Below, piece after piece: positions 31,815-40,834 of a stretch of DNA of 64,000 nt; within the stretch, counting starts at the first letter, position 1; each line of letters opens with the position of its first letter. The notes under the pieces were generated by a model that was given only the letters and a program-made list of their open reading frames with translations, searched no databases and had not been told where the DNA came from. The stretch is from Flavobacterium sp. CBA20B-1 (lineage in GTDB: Bacteria; Bacteroidota; Bacteroidia; Flavobacteriales; Flavobacteriaceae): positions 1,488,001 through 1,552,000 of the forward strand of contig NZ_CP092370.1 in the NCBI RefSeq assembly GCF_028473145.1, written 5' to 3'. The translations under genes and the position numbers were made by a program.

Positions 31815-33065
31815 CTAAAAATTATAAACCAAACCAACGCTTAGCAATTGCTTAAATTGCACCCGCGGACCTTCGGTGATTTGCACGCCATCAACGTCGC
31901 GCTTGTTTTTTATGTCATCATCATAAATCAAATGACCGCCCAAAGTGGCTTTTAGCAAACTGTTGATTTTCATTTCTAACTGCAATTGCCAGTCGATATC
32001 TATATTTCCAAAATTATTCAAATAATCGGTATATAAGGTAAGATTGTTCTTTAAATTCACATTGTTCATAATGCTTTTATTCCATTCGGTGGTAAACAAA
32101 AAACCCAATTCGTTTCTCGATTTTTTGCCCGGTTGCAACAAATTTCCATTGGTATCAAATATTCCGCCTTCTAAACCAAAAGCACCACTGTTTGCCAAAG
32201 CATCATCTAAAACCAAAGTAGATTTTAACGTAAGGGGCGAAATATAGGCTTTAAAATTGTTTTTGGAATACTCAGAACCAATACCGGCAAATAAATAAGC
32301 AGGTGCAAGCGCGCGCGAAATAGGCACTTCTACATTTGGATAGGCATAACCGTTTGCCATTTGCGTGTTCAGCGTAACTTTGGCAGAATAATACCAATTC
32401 GATTTTACCGATGTTTTATACCCAAAAGATGAATTAATGGTTAAAACGTCGTCGGTTTTGCGCAGCTCTAAATTTTCTTGTTTATTCAATCCATACCGCA
32501 CCTTTAATTCGTTTACCCAAATAGTGCGTCCTCTTTCATATTTTCGGGTGAAATCGCCTTTCACAATACCCGAAATGGAACTAAAACCACCTGCATTCCA
32601 ATTTGAAAATGTTCCTTGGTTGATATCTAGCCCAAGCGTATTTGTTTTCTTCCAAAAACTCATTTCTGACCGAACAGGCGAAAGCGCATCATACAAAATT
32701 TGTGAGTTGGCACGGGGTGTACGGTCATAGACCATTCCTTCTGGTTTAGGAATTAAAAAATAGGCCAAATCGCTGTTTTTGTTGCGTTTTGTAACTTCAA
32801 AGGTAGATAGAACCACTTGGTGCACATTGCCCGCTGAGAAACTAGTTAAAACAGAATCTTGCAGCACCATTTTAGGTTCAACAGTAATCGGACGTATAAA
32901 AATGGTATCGTTTTTCTTTACCAACGTATCAAAAACCGAAAATTGTGTTCTGTAAAATGTATCAATATCTATTTTTGGTTTCTTTACCAACAATGTATCA
33001 GCAGGTTGCGAAAAACCAATCGCCGAAATCATTAGAAAAAAAACAACTATTTTAAATTTAAACAT
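31815..33065 (-). CDS. DUF3078 family outer-membrane protein
   Basis: The 416-residue protein has a signal peptide (IVVFFLMISAIGFSQ). Its C-terminal two thirds look like a DUF3078 beta-barrel: SFWKKTNTLGLDINQGTFSNWNAGG (quoted in part as LGLDINQGTFSNWNAGG), then WVNELKVRYGLNKQ and YYSAKVTLNTQMANG, ending in LLSVGLVYNF. The family is specific to Bacteroidota and its substrate is unknown. The start overlaps the end of dxs by eight bases, so it is co-transcribed with dxs. Confidence 0.85.
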   Translation of the reverse strand: MFKFKIVVFFLMISAIGFSQPADTLLVKKPKIDIDTFYRTQFSVFDTLVKKNDTIFIRPITVEPKMVLQDSVLTSFSAGNVHQVVLSTFEVTKRNKNSDLAYFLIPKPEGMVYDRTPRANSQILYDALSPVRSEMSFWKKTNTLGLDINQGTFSNWNAGGFSSISGIVKGDFTRKYERGRTIWVNELKVRYGLNKQENLELRKTDDVLTINSSFGYKTSVKSNWYYSAKVTLNTQMANGYAYPNVEVPISRALAPAYLFAGIGSEYSKNNFKAYISPLTLKSTLVLDDALANSGAFGLEGGIFDTNGNLLQPGKKSRNELGFLFTTEWNKSIMNNVNLKNNLTLYTDYLNNFGNIDIDWQLQLEMKINSLLKATLGGHLIYDDDIKNKRDVDGVQITEGPRVQFKQLLSVGLVYNF

Positions 33066-34824
33066 TACTGATTTTTTTTAATATTTGTTGAATAGATACG
33101 GCATCTAAACCACATTGTTGCCATTGTTCATGAACGGTGGCATGTTCTATAAACGCATCGGGCACACCTAAATTGATCACTTGCGTGTTGGTTTTGCTTT
33201 CTGAAACAATTTGATTCACAACGCTGCCAAACCCACCATTTACAACACCTTCTTCAATCGTGAGCAATATTTCGTAGGTATTTGCTAAATCTAAAATTGC
33301 CTGTTTATTCAAAGGTTTAATTTGCAAGAAATGATACACCGAAAAATAATCATCATCAAAATTTAAGGCTTCTAACACATTTTCGATGATGGTTCCGGTG
33401 GATAAAACCGCTGCCTTTCTTCCTTTTTTTATAGATTGAATGGAAGTAAAATCAATAGTTTCAAAAGGAACATTCCATTCTTGAATAGTTGCATAGCCTC
33501 GCGGATAGCGAACTGCAACCGGCTGTGATTGATTGTTTTGAAGGTTATAAAGCACTTGTCGCAATTCTACTGCATCTTTTGGCGCAAGAATTCTCATATT
33601 GGGAATTGCTTGTAAATACGCAATATCAAATACACCCTGATGCGTGGCACCATCTTCGCCCACCAAGCCTGCTCTATCAATGCAAAAAACCACTGGAATA
33701 TTTTGCAATGCTACATCGTGGATTAATTGATCGTATGCACGCTGCAAAAACGTAGAATAAATGGCACAAAAAACAGTGAAACCACTTAGTGAAATACCGG
33801 CTGCCAAGGTAACGGCGTGTTGCTCGGCAATACCCACGTCGATGGCGCGTTCCGGAAAAACATCCATCATGTGTTTTAACGAACTTCCTGTGGGCATTGC
33901 TGGGGTAATGGCAAATATGTTAGCATTTTGCTGGGCTAATTCCAACAATGTCAATCCAAAAACATCTTGATATTTGGTGCGTTTTTGCGCTTTATTTTCA
34001 AGCAAATCGCCTGTAATTTTATCAAACTTTCCAGGAGCATGATAAACCACTTGGTTTTCTTCGGCTTGTTTTAGTCCTTTTCCTTTGGTAGTGATGATGT
34101 GCAGAAACTGTGGCCCCGTTTTGCTTTTTAATCGTTGCAATTCATGGATTAAGGCTTTTAAATCGTGCCCGTCAATCGGTCCCACGTATTTAAAATTCAA
34201 CGATTTAATCATGTTGTTCACCTTTGGATTTTCGCCTTGCTTCACTTGCATTAAATAGCTTTTCAAAGCACCCACGCTCGGGTCAATTCCGATGGCATTA
34301 TCGTTTAAAACCACAATTAAATTAGCATTGGCAACACCTGCATGATTCAACGCCTCGAACGCCATTCCCGAAGCAATAGACGCATCACCAATCACGGCTA
34401 TATGCTGTGCGTGTGCATTGCCTTTTAACTTGCTGCCCATTGCCATGCCAAGCGCGGCCGATATAGATGTAGAGGAATGCCCCACGCCAAAAGCATCGTA
34501 TGCGCTTTCACTGATTTTCGGGAAACCACTCAATCCGTTTTTTTGTCGGTTGCTGGCAAACTGCTCTTTTCTTCCTGTTAGAATTTTGTGTACATATGCC
34601 TGATGCCCCACATCCCAAACCAATTTATCAATGGGTGTATCAAACACATAATGCAACGCAATAGTAAGCTCTACCACTCCCAAACTTGCCCCCAAATGAC
34701 CGCCGTTTACAGAAACCACATCGATAATAAAACTGCGAATTTCAGCAGCTAACTGTTGCAGTTGCTCGATTGTTTTCGATTTTAAATCGGCAGGAAATTC
34801 AATAGTGGGTAAAATCGGAGCCAT
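33058..34824 (-). CDS. dxs: 1-deoxy-D-xylulose-5-phosphate synthase
   Basis: Dxs condenses pyruvate and glyceraldehyde 3-phosphate using thiamine diphosphate, the first step of the MEP isoprenoid pathway. The 588-residue protein has the ThDP sites: GHQAYVHKILTGR (about residue 72), GDASIASGMAFEALNHAG (about 145) and NLIVVLNDNAIGIDPSVG. It also has the transketolase-like part with DVGIAEQHAVTLAAG (about 330, catalytic Glu) and GATHQGVFD. It is divergent from tadA and followed with overlap by the DUF3078 gene. Confidence 0.96.
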   Translation of the reverse strand: MAPILPTIEFPADLKSKTIEQLQQLAAEIRSFIIDVVSVNGGHLGASLGVVELTIALHYVFDTPIDKLVWDVGHQAYVHKILTGRKEQFASNRQKNGLSGFPKISESAYDAFGVGHSSTSISAALGMAMGSKLKGNAHAQHIAVIGDASIASGMAFEALNHAGVANANLIVVLNDNAIGIDPSVGALKSYLMQVKQGENPKVNNMIKSLNFKYVGPIDGHDLKALIHELQRLKSKTGPQFLHIITTKGKGLKQAEENQVVYHAPGKFDKITGDLLENKAQKRTKYQDVFGLTLLELAQQNANIFAITPAMPTGSSLKHMMDVFPERAIDVGIAEQHAVTLAAGISLSGFTVFCAIYSTFLQRAYDQLIHDVALQNIPVVFCIDRAGLVGEDGATHQGVFDIAYLQAIPNMRILAPKDAVELRQVLYNLQNNQSQPVAVRYPRGYATIQEWNVPFETIDFTSIQSIKKGRKAAVLSTGTIIENVLEALNFDDDYFSVYHFLQIKPLNKQAILDLANTYEILLTIEEGVVNGGFGSVVNQIVSESKTNTQVINLGVPDAFIEHATVHEQWQQCGLDAVSIQQILKKISNV

Positions 34825-34862
34825 TCGTTTTAAAAATATAAAGCAAATTTACAATAATATCT

Positions 34863-34870
34863 TATTTTTG
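34863..34870 (+). promoter_or_regulatory. -7 promoter box for tadA
   Basis: TATTTTTG fits TAnnTTTG and lies 21 bases before the ATG at 34892, which supports that start over the longer open frame beginning within dxs. Confidence 0.5.
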
Positions 34871-34891
34871 ACGAATAATTTACTGATTGGT

Positions 34892-35326
34892 ATGCTGCTG
34901 AACCACGAATATTACATGCAAATTGCTTTAACAGAAGCGAAAGAAGCTTTTGAGAAAGATGAAATTCCCATTGGTGCACTAATTGTTGCAAACGATCGAA
35001 TCATTGCTAAAACCCACAACCTCACTGAAAGTTTAAACGATGTTACGGCGCATGCAGAAATGCAGGCTATCACGGCAGCAGCACATGCTATTGGAGGCAA
35101 ATATCTAAAAAACTGCACCATGTATTTAACCGTTGAACCTTGCCAAATGTGTGCAGGTGCTTTGTATTGGAGCCAAATTTCTAAAATTGTTATTGGCGCA
35201 CAAGACAATAAACGCGGGTTTACAACTATGGGCGGAAAACTGCATCCAAAAACTGAAATTATTTATGGTGTTCTTGAAAAAGAATGCAGCGCATTGATGC
35301 ACGATTTTTTTAGAAAAAAAAGATAA
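34892..35326 (+). CDS. tadA: tRNA adenosine(34) deaminase
   Basis: TadA converts the wobble adenosine of tRNA-Arg(ACG) to inosine. The 144-residue protein has the zinc cytidine-deaminase motif: TAHAEMQAI (His ligand and catalytic Glu, about residues 55-60) and EPCQMCAGA (two Cys ligands, about 85). The end DFFRKKR is typical. I start at the ATG at 34892; the upstream 29 residues of the open frame overlap the dxs start and the promoter and look spurious. Confidence 0.95.
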   Translation: MLLNHEYYMQIALTEAKEAFEKDEIPIGALIVANDRIIAKTHNLTESLNDVTAHAEMQAITAAAHAIGGKYLKNCTMYLTVEPCQMCAGALYWSQISKIVIGAQDNKRGFTTMGGKLHPKTEIIYGVLEKECSALMHDFFRKKR

Positions 35327-35352
35327 AAACCTGCTTTTTCAGCAGGTTTTAT
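35326..35352. terminator. bidirectional terminator between tadA and an OMP gene
   Basis: The stem AAAACCTGCT / AGCAGGTTTT has A-tract before and T-rich sequence after, between convergent genes. Confidence 0.8.
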
Positions 35353-35355
35353 TAG

Positions 35356-35946
35356 TTAAAAACGATAGCCCACAGAAAGCTGCATTACCCTGTTTTTCCA
35401 ATCCACATCGGGATTATCAATTACATTGGTTAAACCTGCATTGTATCGGGCAGAAATCATAAAATCAATGATATTTACGCTTAAGCCTACATTTACAGAA
35501 AAATCAAAGTCATTGAAATTAGGGCTTTGGGGATCTAAATCAGACCATTTTACTTTAGAATCGGTTAAAAATCCTGCTTGCGGACCTGCCTCAATTGCGA
35601 TTCCATTGGTTAAATAATATTTTAGCATCACCGGTACGTTCACATAACTTAAATTAAAATCATGCTCTAAGGTGTTGTTTTCAAAAGTGGTTTTCCATTT
35701 ACCACCTGCCGATGAATAATACACTTCGGGTTGAATGGCAAACTTGTCAAAACGAACTTCAGCAAACGCACCAATATGAAATCCGTTGATGGAATTGTTG
35801 TCGTGAAATTCTTGCCAACTACTTCCCTCTAATTTGGCATTGTTGTACCCAACTTTGGGACCGAAAGTAAAATCTTGCGCACTAACTGCATTTGTAAATA
35901 AAAACGCTGAAAAAAGTGCTGTTGTAATTTTAGATAACTTTTTCAT
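35356..35946 (-). CDS. outer-membrane beta-barrel protein, paralogue 1
   Basis: The 196-residue protein has a signal peptide (ITTALFSAFLFTNAVSAQ) and an OMP_b-brl_2/PorT-like barrel: FGPKVGYNNAKLEG, FHIGAFAEVRFDKFAIQPEV, VNVPVMLKYYLTNGIAIEAG, and VMQLSVGYRF as closing strand. It is paralogous to the next gene (36103-36801); the shared order GPKxG, HIGAFAE, AIQPE, NVPxMxKYY, IEAGPxxGF and LSVGYxF is obvious. Function unknown. Confidence 0.75.
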   Translation of the reverse strand: MKKLSKITTALFSAFLFTNAVSAQDFTFGPKVGYNNAKLEGSSWQEFHDNNSINGFHIGAFAEVRFDKFAIQPEVYYSSAGGKWKTTFENNTLEHDFNLSYVNVPVMLKYYLTNGIAIEAGPQAGFLTDSKVKWSDLDPQSPNFNDFDFSVNVGLSVNIIDFMISARYNAGLTNVIDNPDVDWKNRVMQLSVGYRF

Positions 35947-36056
35947 AGAATAGATCTTTTTTTATGTTTATCAAATTTTAAACCAAAGTTAAAATTACTC
36001 AAAATAACACAAATATGTTATTTGATTCAAGCATAAACTGTAACTTTTTTCCACAA

Positions 36057-36085
36057 AAAAACCGCAACAAATCGTTGCGGTTTTC
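36057..36085 (-). terminator. terminator after the second OMP gene
   Basis: The stem AAAACCGCAAC / GTTGCGGTTTT is flanked by A- and T-tracts; it ends the minus-strand gene at 36103. Confidence 0.8.
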
Positions 36086-36102
36086 ACTAAATATTGTAAT
36101 TA

Positions 36103-36801
36103 TTAGAATTTGTAACCTACAGAAATTTGGATTACACCGTTTTTAATATCATAAGCAGGATTCTTATACTCAATACCTTCAAAAGTTTCAGTGTACTCTT
36201 TAGATATTTTTGCCAAGCCTAAATTGTAACGAGCTCCTACAAAAAAGCCGTTATCTAAATTGAAACTCGCACCAGCACCGATACCAAAATCAATAGAATT
36301 TGTCCCGTCTTTCATGTCTTCTGTTGAACTTTCGCTCTCAGTTACACCAGCCATTGTAAGTGTTCCTTCACTTTTAACTTCAGATTTTATATTAAAACCA
36401 ACATAAGGACCTGCTTCAATTGCCAAACTTGGAATTACATAATATTTAGCCATAATAGGCACATTTATGTAATGTAAATTCCATTTTGCTTCTGCTTCGT
36501 AAGCAAAAGTTTGCCCCATAATTGTTTCCGTTCCAGACTGTTCCGCTTTACCTCCTTGAACGGAATATAAAAGTTCGGGCTGGATAGCAAATTTGTCATT
36601 AAATTTAATTTCTGCAAAAGCACCTACGTGAAAACCTACTTGTCCTTTATCAAGTTTAATTGTTTCCCCATCTTCTTTAATTTCTCCATTAATTTTAGCA
36701 AAGTTCACACCTGCTTTAGGACCAAATTTTACTTCTTGCTGTGCCAATGCGCTTGTAGAAAACGCAACCAACCCTAAAAGGGTCATCGTAATTTTTCTCA
36801 T
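36103..36801 (-). CDS. outer-membrane beta-barrel protein, paralogue 2
   Basis: The 232-residue protein has a signal peptide (MTLLGLVAFSTSALAQQ) and the same strand order as its neighbour at 35356, with longer loops that are rich in Glu, Ser and Thr (about residues 85-100 and 135-160). It closes with VIQISVGYKF. The loops that differ would be surface-exposed. The two genes are separate units, each with a terminator, so they arose by tandem duplication followed by divergence. Confidence 0.75.
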   Translation of the reverse strand: MRKITMTLLGLVAFSTSALAQQEVKFGPKAGVNFAKINGEIKEDGETIKLDKGQVGFHVGAFAEIKFNDKFAIQPELLYSVQGGKAEQSGTETIMGQTFAYEAEAKWNLHYINVPIMAKYYVIPSLAIEAGPYVGFNIKSEVKSEGTLTMAGVTESESSTEDMKDGTNSIDFGIGAGASFNLDNGFFVGARYNLGLAKISKEYTETFEGIEYKNPAYDIKNGVIQISVGYKF

Positions 36802-36895
36802 AAATATATTTTTAAAAATTTTGTTTCTAACAAAAATAACAATTAAAATGATTTAACAAAGCTTTTTTGATAACTATTTAAAAAGCGGGTAAAAA

Positions 36896-36922
36896 AAAAG
36901 CCGAACGTTTGTTCGGCTTTTT
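36896..36922 (-). terminator. terminator of the RNase G gene
   Basis: The stem AAAAGCCGAAC / GTTCGGCTTTT is flanked by a long A-tract, which gives T's on the minus strand. Confidence 0.85.
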
Positions 36923-36923
36923 G

Positions 36924-38480
36924 CTATTCTATTTGGTTTCCTTCTTTATCAAAGAAATGGTATTCTAAGTAGGTATAGGCATCGCGTGGAATGATTTTTA
37001 TCCAGCGTTTGTGTTCTAACAACCATTTGTTTCGTACCGATGGAAATCCTTTGGTTAAATACGCAGCAATAAATGGATGCGCATTTAAAACCACATTTCT
37101 GTGGTCTTTAATAATTCGTTCTAAGTCAGCCGATATTTTATCAATAACTAAAATAGGAGCCTCTATTTCACCTTCACCGTTGTGGTCAGGGTTTTCTTCT
37201 TTTGTTTTGATAGAAACTTCGGGTCTAACGCGTTGTCTAGTAATTTGAATCAATCCAAATTTACTAGGAGGCAAGATTTTGTGTTTTGCTTTGTCATCGC
37301 TCATTTCTTCTTTTAGGAAATCGTATAATACTTTACGATTTTCAGGATTACTCATGTCTATAAAATCAACAACGATAATCCCGCCCATATCGCGCAATCT
37401 TAACTGGCGTGCAATTTCTGATGCTGCGATCATGTTTACCTCAAGAGCCGTATCCTCTTGTGATTGAGCTTTGTTCGAGCGGTTTCCACTGTTTACATCG
37501 ATAACGTGTAATGCTTCGGTATGTTCTATAATAAGGTAGGCTCCTTTGCTCATAGATACGGTTTTACCGAAGGAAGTTTTTATTTGTCGTTCAATATGAT
37601 ACTTTTCGAACAACGGTACTTCTTTGTTGTTATAATGCTTTACGATGGAAACTTTTGAAGGGGCTATTTCTTGCAGATAGTCCTTCGTTTGGTAGTACAA
37701 TTCTTCATCATCAATATAAATTCCTGTAAAAGTGTCATTAAAAACATCGCGCAAAATGCTTGATGCTCTGTTTACTTCTCCAAAAACTTTTGATGGATGA
37801 TGAGCTGTAGTTAAACGTTTGCAAAGCAATATCCATTTGTCTATTAAACTTTGCAAGTCTTTTTCTAATTCGGTAACATTTTTGCCTTCGGCTACTGTTC
37901 GCACAATAACCCCGAATCCTTTTGGTTTAATGGTTAACATCATTTTTTTAAGACGATCTTTTTCTTGTTTTGATTCTATTTTTTGTGAAATAGAAACTCG
38001 TTCAGAAAAAGGAACCAACACCAAATAGCGGCCTGCAAGCGATAGTTCAGAACTTATTCGCGGCCCTTTTGTGGATATGGGTTCTTTAACTATTTGCACT
38101 AAAATTGATTGATTGGCACTTAACACATCGGTGATGACGCCGTTTTTATCAATTTCAGTTTCAAAAGGAAGTTTTTTAAGAGTGAAATCATTTAGTTTAC
38201 CTGAAGTTACAAGTTTTGTAAACTTCATGAGCGTAGGAAGATTGGGACCTAAATCGTGGTAATGCAAAAAGGCGTCTTTATCGAAGCCTACGTTTACAAA
38301 TGCCGCGTTTAAACCAGGAACGGGTTTGCGGATTTTGGCAATAAAGATATCGCCCACCGAAAAGCCTTTTTCGTCTTCCCTATCTCTGTGTAGTTCTACT
38401 AATTTTCCATCTTTTAATAAGGCAAAATCTACCGTATTGGAACCAGACCTAATAATTAACTCTTTGTTCACTTGGTACAT
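36924..38480 (-). CDS. rng: ribonuclease G/E family endoribonuclease
   Basis: The enzyme trims rRNA and cuts mRNA at single-stranded AU-rich sites. The 518-residue protein has an S1 domain near the N-terminus (GDIFIAKIRKPVPGLNAAFVNVG, in part DIFIAKIRKPVPGLNAAFV; about residues 42-100) and the DNase I-like catalytic part with metal-binding ALHVIDVNSGNRS (about 325) and GGIIVVDFIDM (about 365). The CPxCxG zinc-link seen in proteobacterial RNase E/G is missing; the place after ITRQRVRPEVSIK has no Cys. The length fits RNase G-type proteins without the RNase E scaffold tail. Upstream lies the conserved small basic gene and HU. Confidence 0.93.
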   Translation of the reverse strand: MYQVNKELIIRSGSNTVDFALLKDGKLVELHRDREDEKGFSVGDIFIAKIRKPVPGLNAAFVNVGFDKDAFLHYHDLGPNLPTLMKFTKLVTSGKLNDFTLKKLPFETEIDKNGVITDVLSANQSILVQIVKEPISTKGPRISSELSLAGRYLVLVPFSERVSISQKIESKQEKDRLKKMMLTIKPKGFGVIVRTVAEGKNVTELEKDLQSLIDKWILLCKRLTTAHHPSKVFGEVNRASSILRDVFNDTFTGIYIDDEELYYQTKDYLQEIAPSKVSIVKHYNNKEVPLFEKYHIERQIKTSFGKTVSMSKGAYLIIEHTEALHVIDVNSGNRSNKAQSQEDTALEVNMIAASEIARQLRLRDMGGIIVVDFIDMSNPENRKVLYDFLKEEMSDDKAKHKILPPSKFGLIQITRQRVRPEVSIKTKEENPDHNGEGEIEAPILVIDKISADLERIIKDHRNVVLNAHPFIAAYLTKGFPSVRNKWLLEHKRWIKIIPRDAYTYLEYHFFDKEGNQIE

Positions 38481-38673
38481 TTTTATCTGCTGTGTTTAGT
38501 TTAAAGGTTTATGGTTTAAAAGTTTATTAAAAACTTGAAACAATAAAAACTTGAAACCAAAAATACAGATGGATTAAACATTAACAGGTATTTCCCGGTT
38601 TCTTTTAAATGTGTATTTAAAAGATTTTTCAAAGAACTTTTTAATTTGAAATAAAAGAAAAAGTAGTTTAAAA

Positions 38674-38766
38674 CTACTTTTTCTTTTTGTGACGGTTAGC
38701 TCTCGCTCTTTTTTTACGTTTGTGCGTAGCTACCTTATGTCTTTTTCTTTTTTTACCACTTGGCAT
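38674..38766 (-). CDS. 30-residue Lys/Arg-rich conserved protein, probably ribosome-associated
   Basis: The frame starts at the ATG at 38766 and encodes MPSGKKRKRHKVATHKRKKR followed by ARANRHKKKK, with the stop inside a terminator hairpin (stem AAAAGTAGTTT / AAACTACTTTT at 38659-38681). Of 30 residues about 18 are Lys or Arg. Short proteins of this exact look are conserved across Bacteroidota between HU and RNase G and resemble tiny ribosomal proteins (and the basic tail of the mitochondrial mS38/COX24 family). A role on the ribosome is inferred from composition and conservation as I recall it. Confidence 0.8.
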   Translation of the reverse strand: MPSGKKRKRHKVATHKRKKRARANRHKKKK

Positions 38767-38791
38767 AATCTTGTAGTTTTTAAGTTAGTAA

Positions 38792-39082
38792 TTATTTTAC
38801 GTCTGTGTTTGTTTTAACACCTTCCACAAACACTTTAGCTGGTTTAAAAGCCGGAATGTTGTGAGCAGGGATTTTAATTGTTGTATTTTTAGATATATTT
38901 CTACCCGTTTTTTCTGCTCTAGTTTTAATTATAAAGCTTCCGAAACCTCTTAAATATACGTTATCTCCACTTTCTAAAGAAGATTTTACTTCCTCCATAA
39001 AAGATTCCACAGTTGCCTGCACATCACCTTTCTCAAGCCCTAATTTCTCTGAAATTTTAGCTACAATGTCTGCTTTAGTCAT
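38792..39082 (-). CDS. HU/IHF family DNA-binding protein
   Basis: The 96-residue protein has the HU fold: MTKADIVAKISEKLGLEKGDVQATVESFM as helices (quoted in part), GDNVYLRGFGSFIIKTRAEK as the beta-saddle, and NTTIKIPAHNIPAFKPAKV as the DNA-binding arm and end. It bends DNA and organises the nucleoid. I start at the ATG at 39082; the longer open frame adds 15 residues without homology. It lies 25 bases upstream of the small basic protein in the same direction. Confidence 0.93.
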   Translation of the reverse strand: MTKADIVAKISEKLGLEKGDVQATVESFMEEVKSSLESGDNVYLRGFGSFIIKTRAEKTGRNISKNTTIKIPAHNIPAFKPAKVFVEGVKTNTDVK

Positions 39083-39208
39083 TATCTCTTTGTAAATTAA
39101 TTTGTTGTCTGTTTTTTGAGTTTGCAAATATATTAATTTTATTATAATATCTACATTTCAAACCATTAAATTTTAAACTAATAGCTATTTAGGTTGTTTT
39201 TTCTGGGG

Positions 39209-40279
39209 TTATTGCACTACTTTCTCGATATACGAAGAGTTCATTGCGCGTAATGTTCCCATATAATTCAGTGAAAACTCTAAATAATCGCCTACTTTGT
39301 AGTTTTTTTCATTTGTTTGTAAATCTACAATAATCATATCCGAACTGGCACCAAAAAAACGTATGTCGCCATCTTTTGGAAAAATATTGGTTTGATCTAC
39401 GTCTAAAATTCCTAAATCTAATATGGCACGGAATGATTTTTTTCCGATTTCTTTTTCATCAAACGTAAATGATTTTCCTTCTAAATTGGTTCCAAAATCA
39501 CCTTCGGGCACCATTGGTTTTTCAATTAATTCAATGATTTCTGCTTTTAGGGTAAAAACATCTTGTTTCAGTAAATTACTGGGTGCATCTTTATACACAT
39601 CGGTACCTTGGTAAAGGGTTTCCCCCACTCGAAAATGATTGATACCAGATGGCAGTTTGTTTTGAAAAATCAATGGAATGGTAACGGATGATCCGCCTGA
39701 AACATATTGAATTTTTTTATTGAACTTTGCTTCGATCAGCTGTTTGTATAATGCCAATTGAATCAATTTATCGGTGCTTGGCAACACGCCATACAAACAC
39801 GAAAGATTGGTACCAATACCCACCACCTCGATATTTTTCAACTGAAACACTTGATCGTAAAACGAAATCACATTTTCCCGCATAACTCCTTCGCGCAGTT
39901 CCCCCAATTCAATCATAATAATAATTTTATGCGTTTTGTTTTGCTTTTGGGCTTCTTGCGAAAGTAATTTTATGGTAGTAATATCGGTATTCATGCTGAT
40001 ATCTGCATATTTCACTACCGATGCCACTGACCGTTTGGGCGTGGGTTTAATATAAATGGTTTCAACCTTTGGATTGATTTCTTTTATGGCTTTTAAATTG
40101 CTTACTCGCGAATCACACACTTGCGTGGGTTGCAAGCTTAGCAGTTCTTTCAAAAACAATTTATTGCCACATAGCATTTTGGTAACCACTGACCATTGAA
40201 TATTTTTTAAGTCAAAAAAATAGTCTAAACGTTCAAAGTTGTAGGCCAGGTGTTCCTTATGTAAGGTTATAACTGCCAT
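39209..40279 (-). CDS. alanine racemase-like PLP enzyme (ornithine-racemase type)
   Basis: The 356-residue protein has an alanine-racemase N-terminal PLP barrel. The probable Schiff-base Lys lies in WSVVTKMLCGN (about residue 34), followed by IIIMIELGELREGVM, GIGTNLSCLYG and SGGSSVTIPLI (phosphate-binding), and HFRVGETLYQG. The lack of the canonical Alr C-terminal Tyr motif and the VTK(M)L start point to the YhfX/ornithine racemase branch, which acts on amino acids other than Ala. The exact substrate is not evident. It is followed by the GNAT gene's end six bases upstream, suggesting co-transcription. Confidence 0.85.
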   Translation of the reverse strand: MAVITLHKEHLAYNFERLDYFFDLKNIQWSVVTKMLCGNKLFLKELLSLQPTQVCDSRVSNLKAIKEINPKVETIYIKPTPKRSVASVVKYADISMNTDITTIKLLSQEAQKQNKTHKIIIMIELGELREGVMRENVISFYDQVFQLKNIEVVGIGTNLSCLYGVLPSTDKLIQLALYKQLIEAKFNKKIQYVSGGSSVTIPLIFQNKLPSGINHFRVGETLYQGTDVYKDAPSNLLKQDVFTLKAEIIELIEKPMVPEGDFGTNLEGKSFTFDEKEIGKKSFRAILDLGILDVDQTNIFPKDGDIRFFGASSDMIIVDLQTNEKNYKVGDYLEFSLNYMGTLRAMNSSYIEKVVQ

Positions 40280-40284
40280 AACAA

Positions 40285-40725
40285 TTATTTGGTTAAACGC
40301 ATTTCTAAATACTTGTTTGTAAAGCCTAGTTTTTCGTAAAGTTTTATAGCAGGATTATCGGGTTCCACGTGTAGGGCAATATTTCCATTGGCTTTTTCAA
40401 TCGCGTGTTGCATTAATTGTTTACCAATACCTTTTCCGCGTTGGGTGGCATCTGTTGCGATATATACCAAAATATTTTCAGGAATATAATCTTTCATACC
40501 GGTTTCGTTTACAATCACAGCACCAACAATTTGATCGTCTAAAGTAGCCGTAGCCACAAATCCGCCAAAAGAAGGTGTGATTTTTAAGGCATAATCCATA
40601 CATTTTTCAATATCTTGCATGGGATCGCCGTATTGCTCTAAATTTTTGTAGAGAAAGTTTAAAATTGCTTCCTTTTCATTAGTATTCGGTGTGTTCTCTT
40701 GACTGTATGTCTTGATTTTTAGCAT
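40285..40725 (-). CDS. GNAT family N-acetyltransferase
   Basis: The 146-residue protein has the GNAT core: NILVYIATDATQRGKGIGKQLMQHAIEKA (here the acetyl-CoA loop QRGKGIG, about residue 104) and NPAIKLYEKLGFTNKYLEMRL at the C-terminus. The substrate is not predictable. I start at the ATG at 40725 (MLKIKTYSQEN); the open frame runs ten residues further without support. It lies five bases before the racemase gene, so a role in modifying the same amino acid is possible but unproven. Confidence 0.88.
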   Translation of the reverse strand: MLKIKTYSQENTPNTNEKEAILNFLYKNLEQYGDPMQDIEKCMDYALKITPSFGGFVATATLDDQIVGAVIVNETGMKDYIPENILVYIATDATQRGKGIGKQLMQHAIEKANGNIALHVEPDNPAIKLYEKLGFTNKYLEMRLTK

Positions 40726-40834
40726 AACTTTATTTTTTGTTTCTACTCTACACAAAGTTACTCATTTTAAATTAAATGGATTTTTACTACAAAAACAGCT
40801 AAAAAAACTACCTTTACATCTGAAAATAATACGC

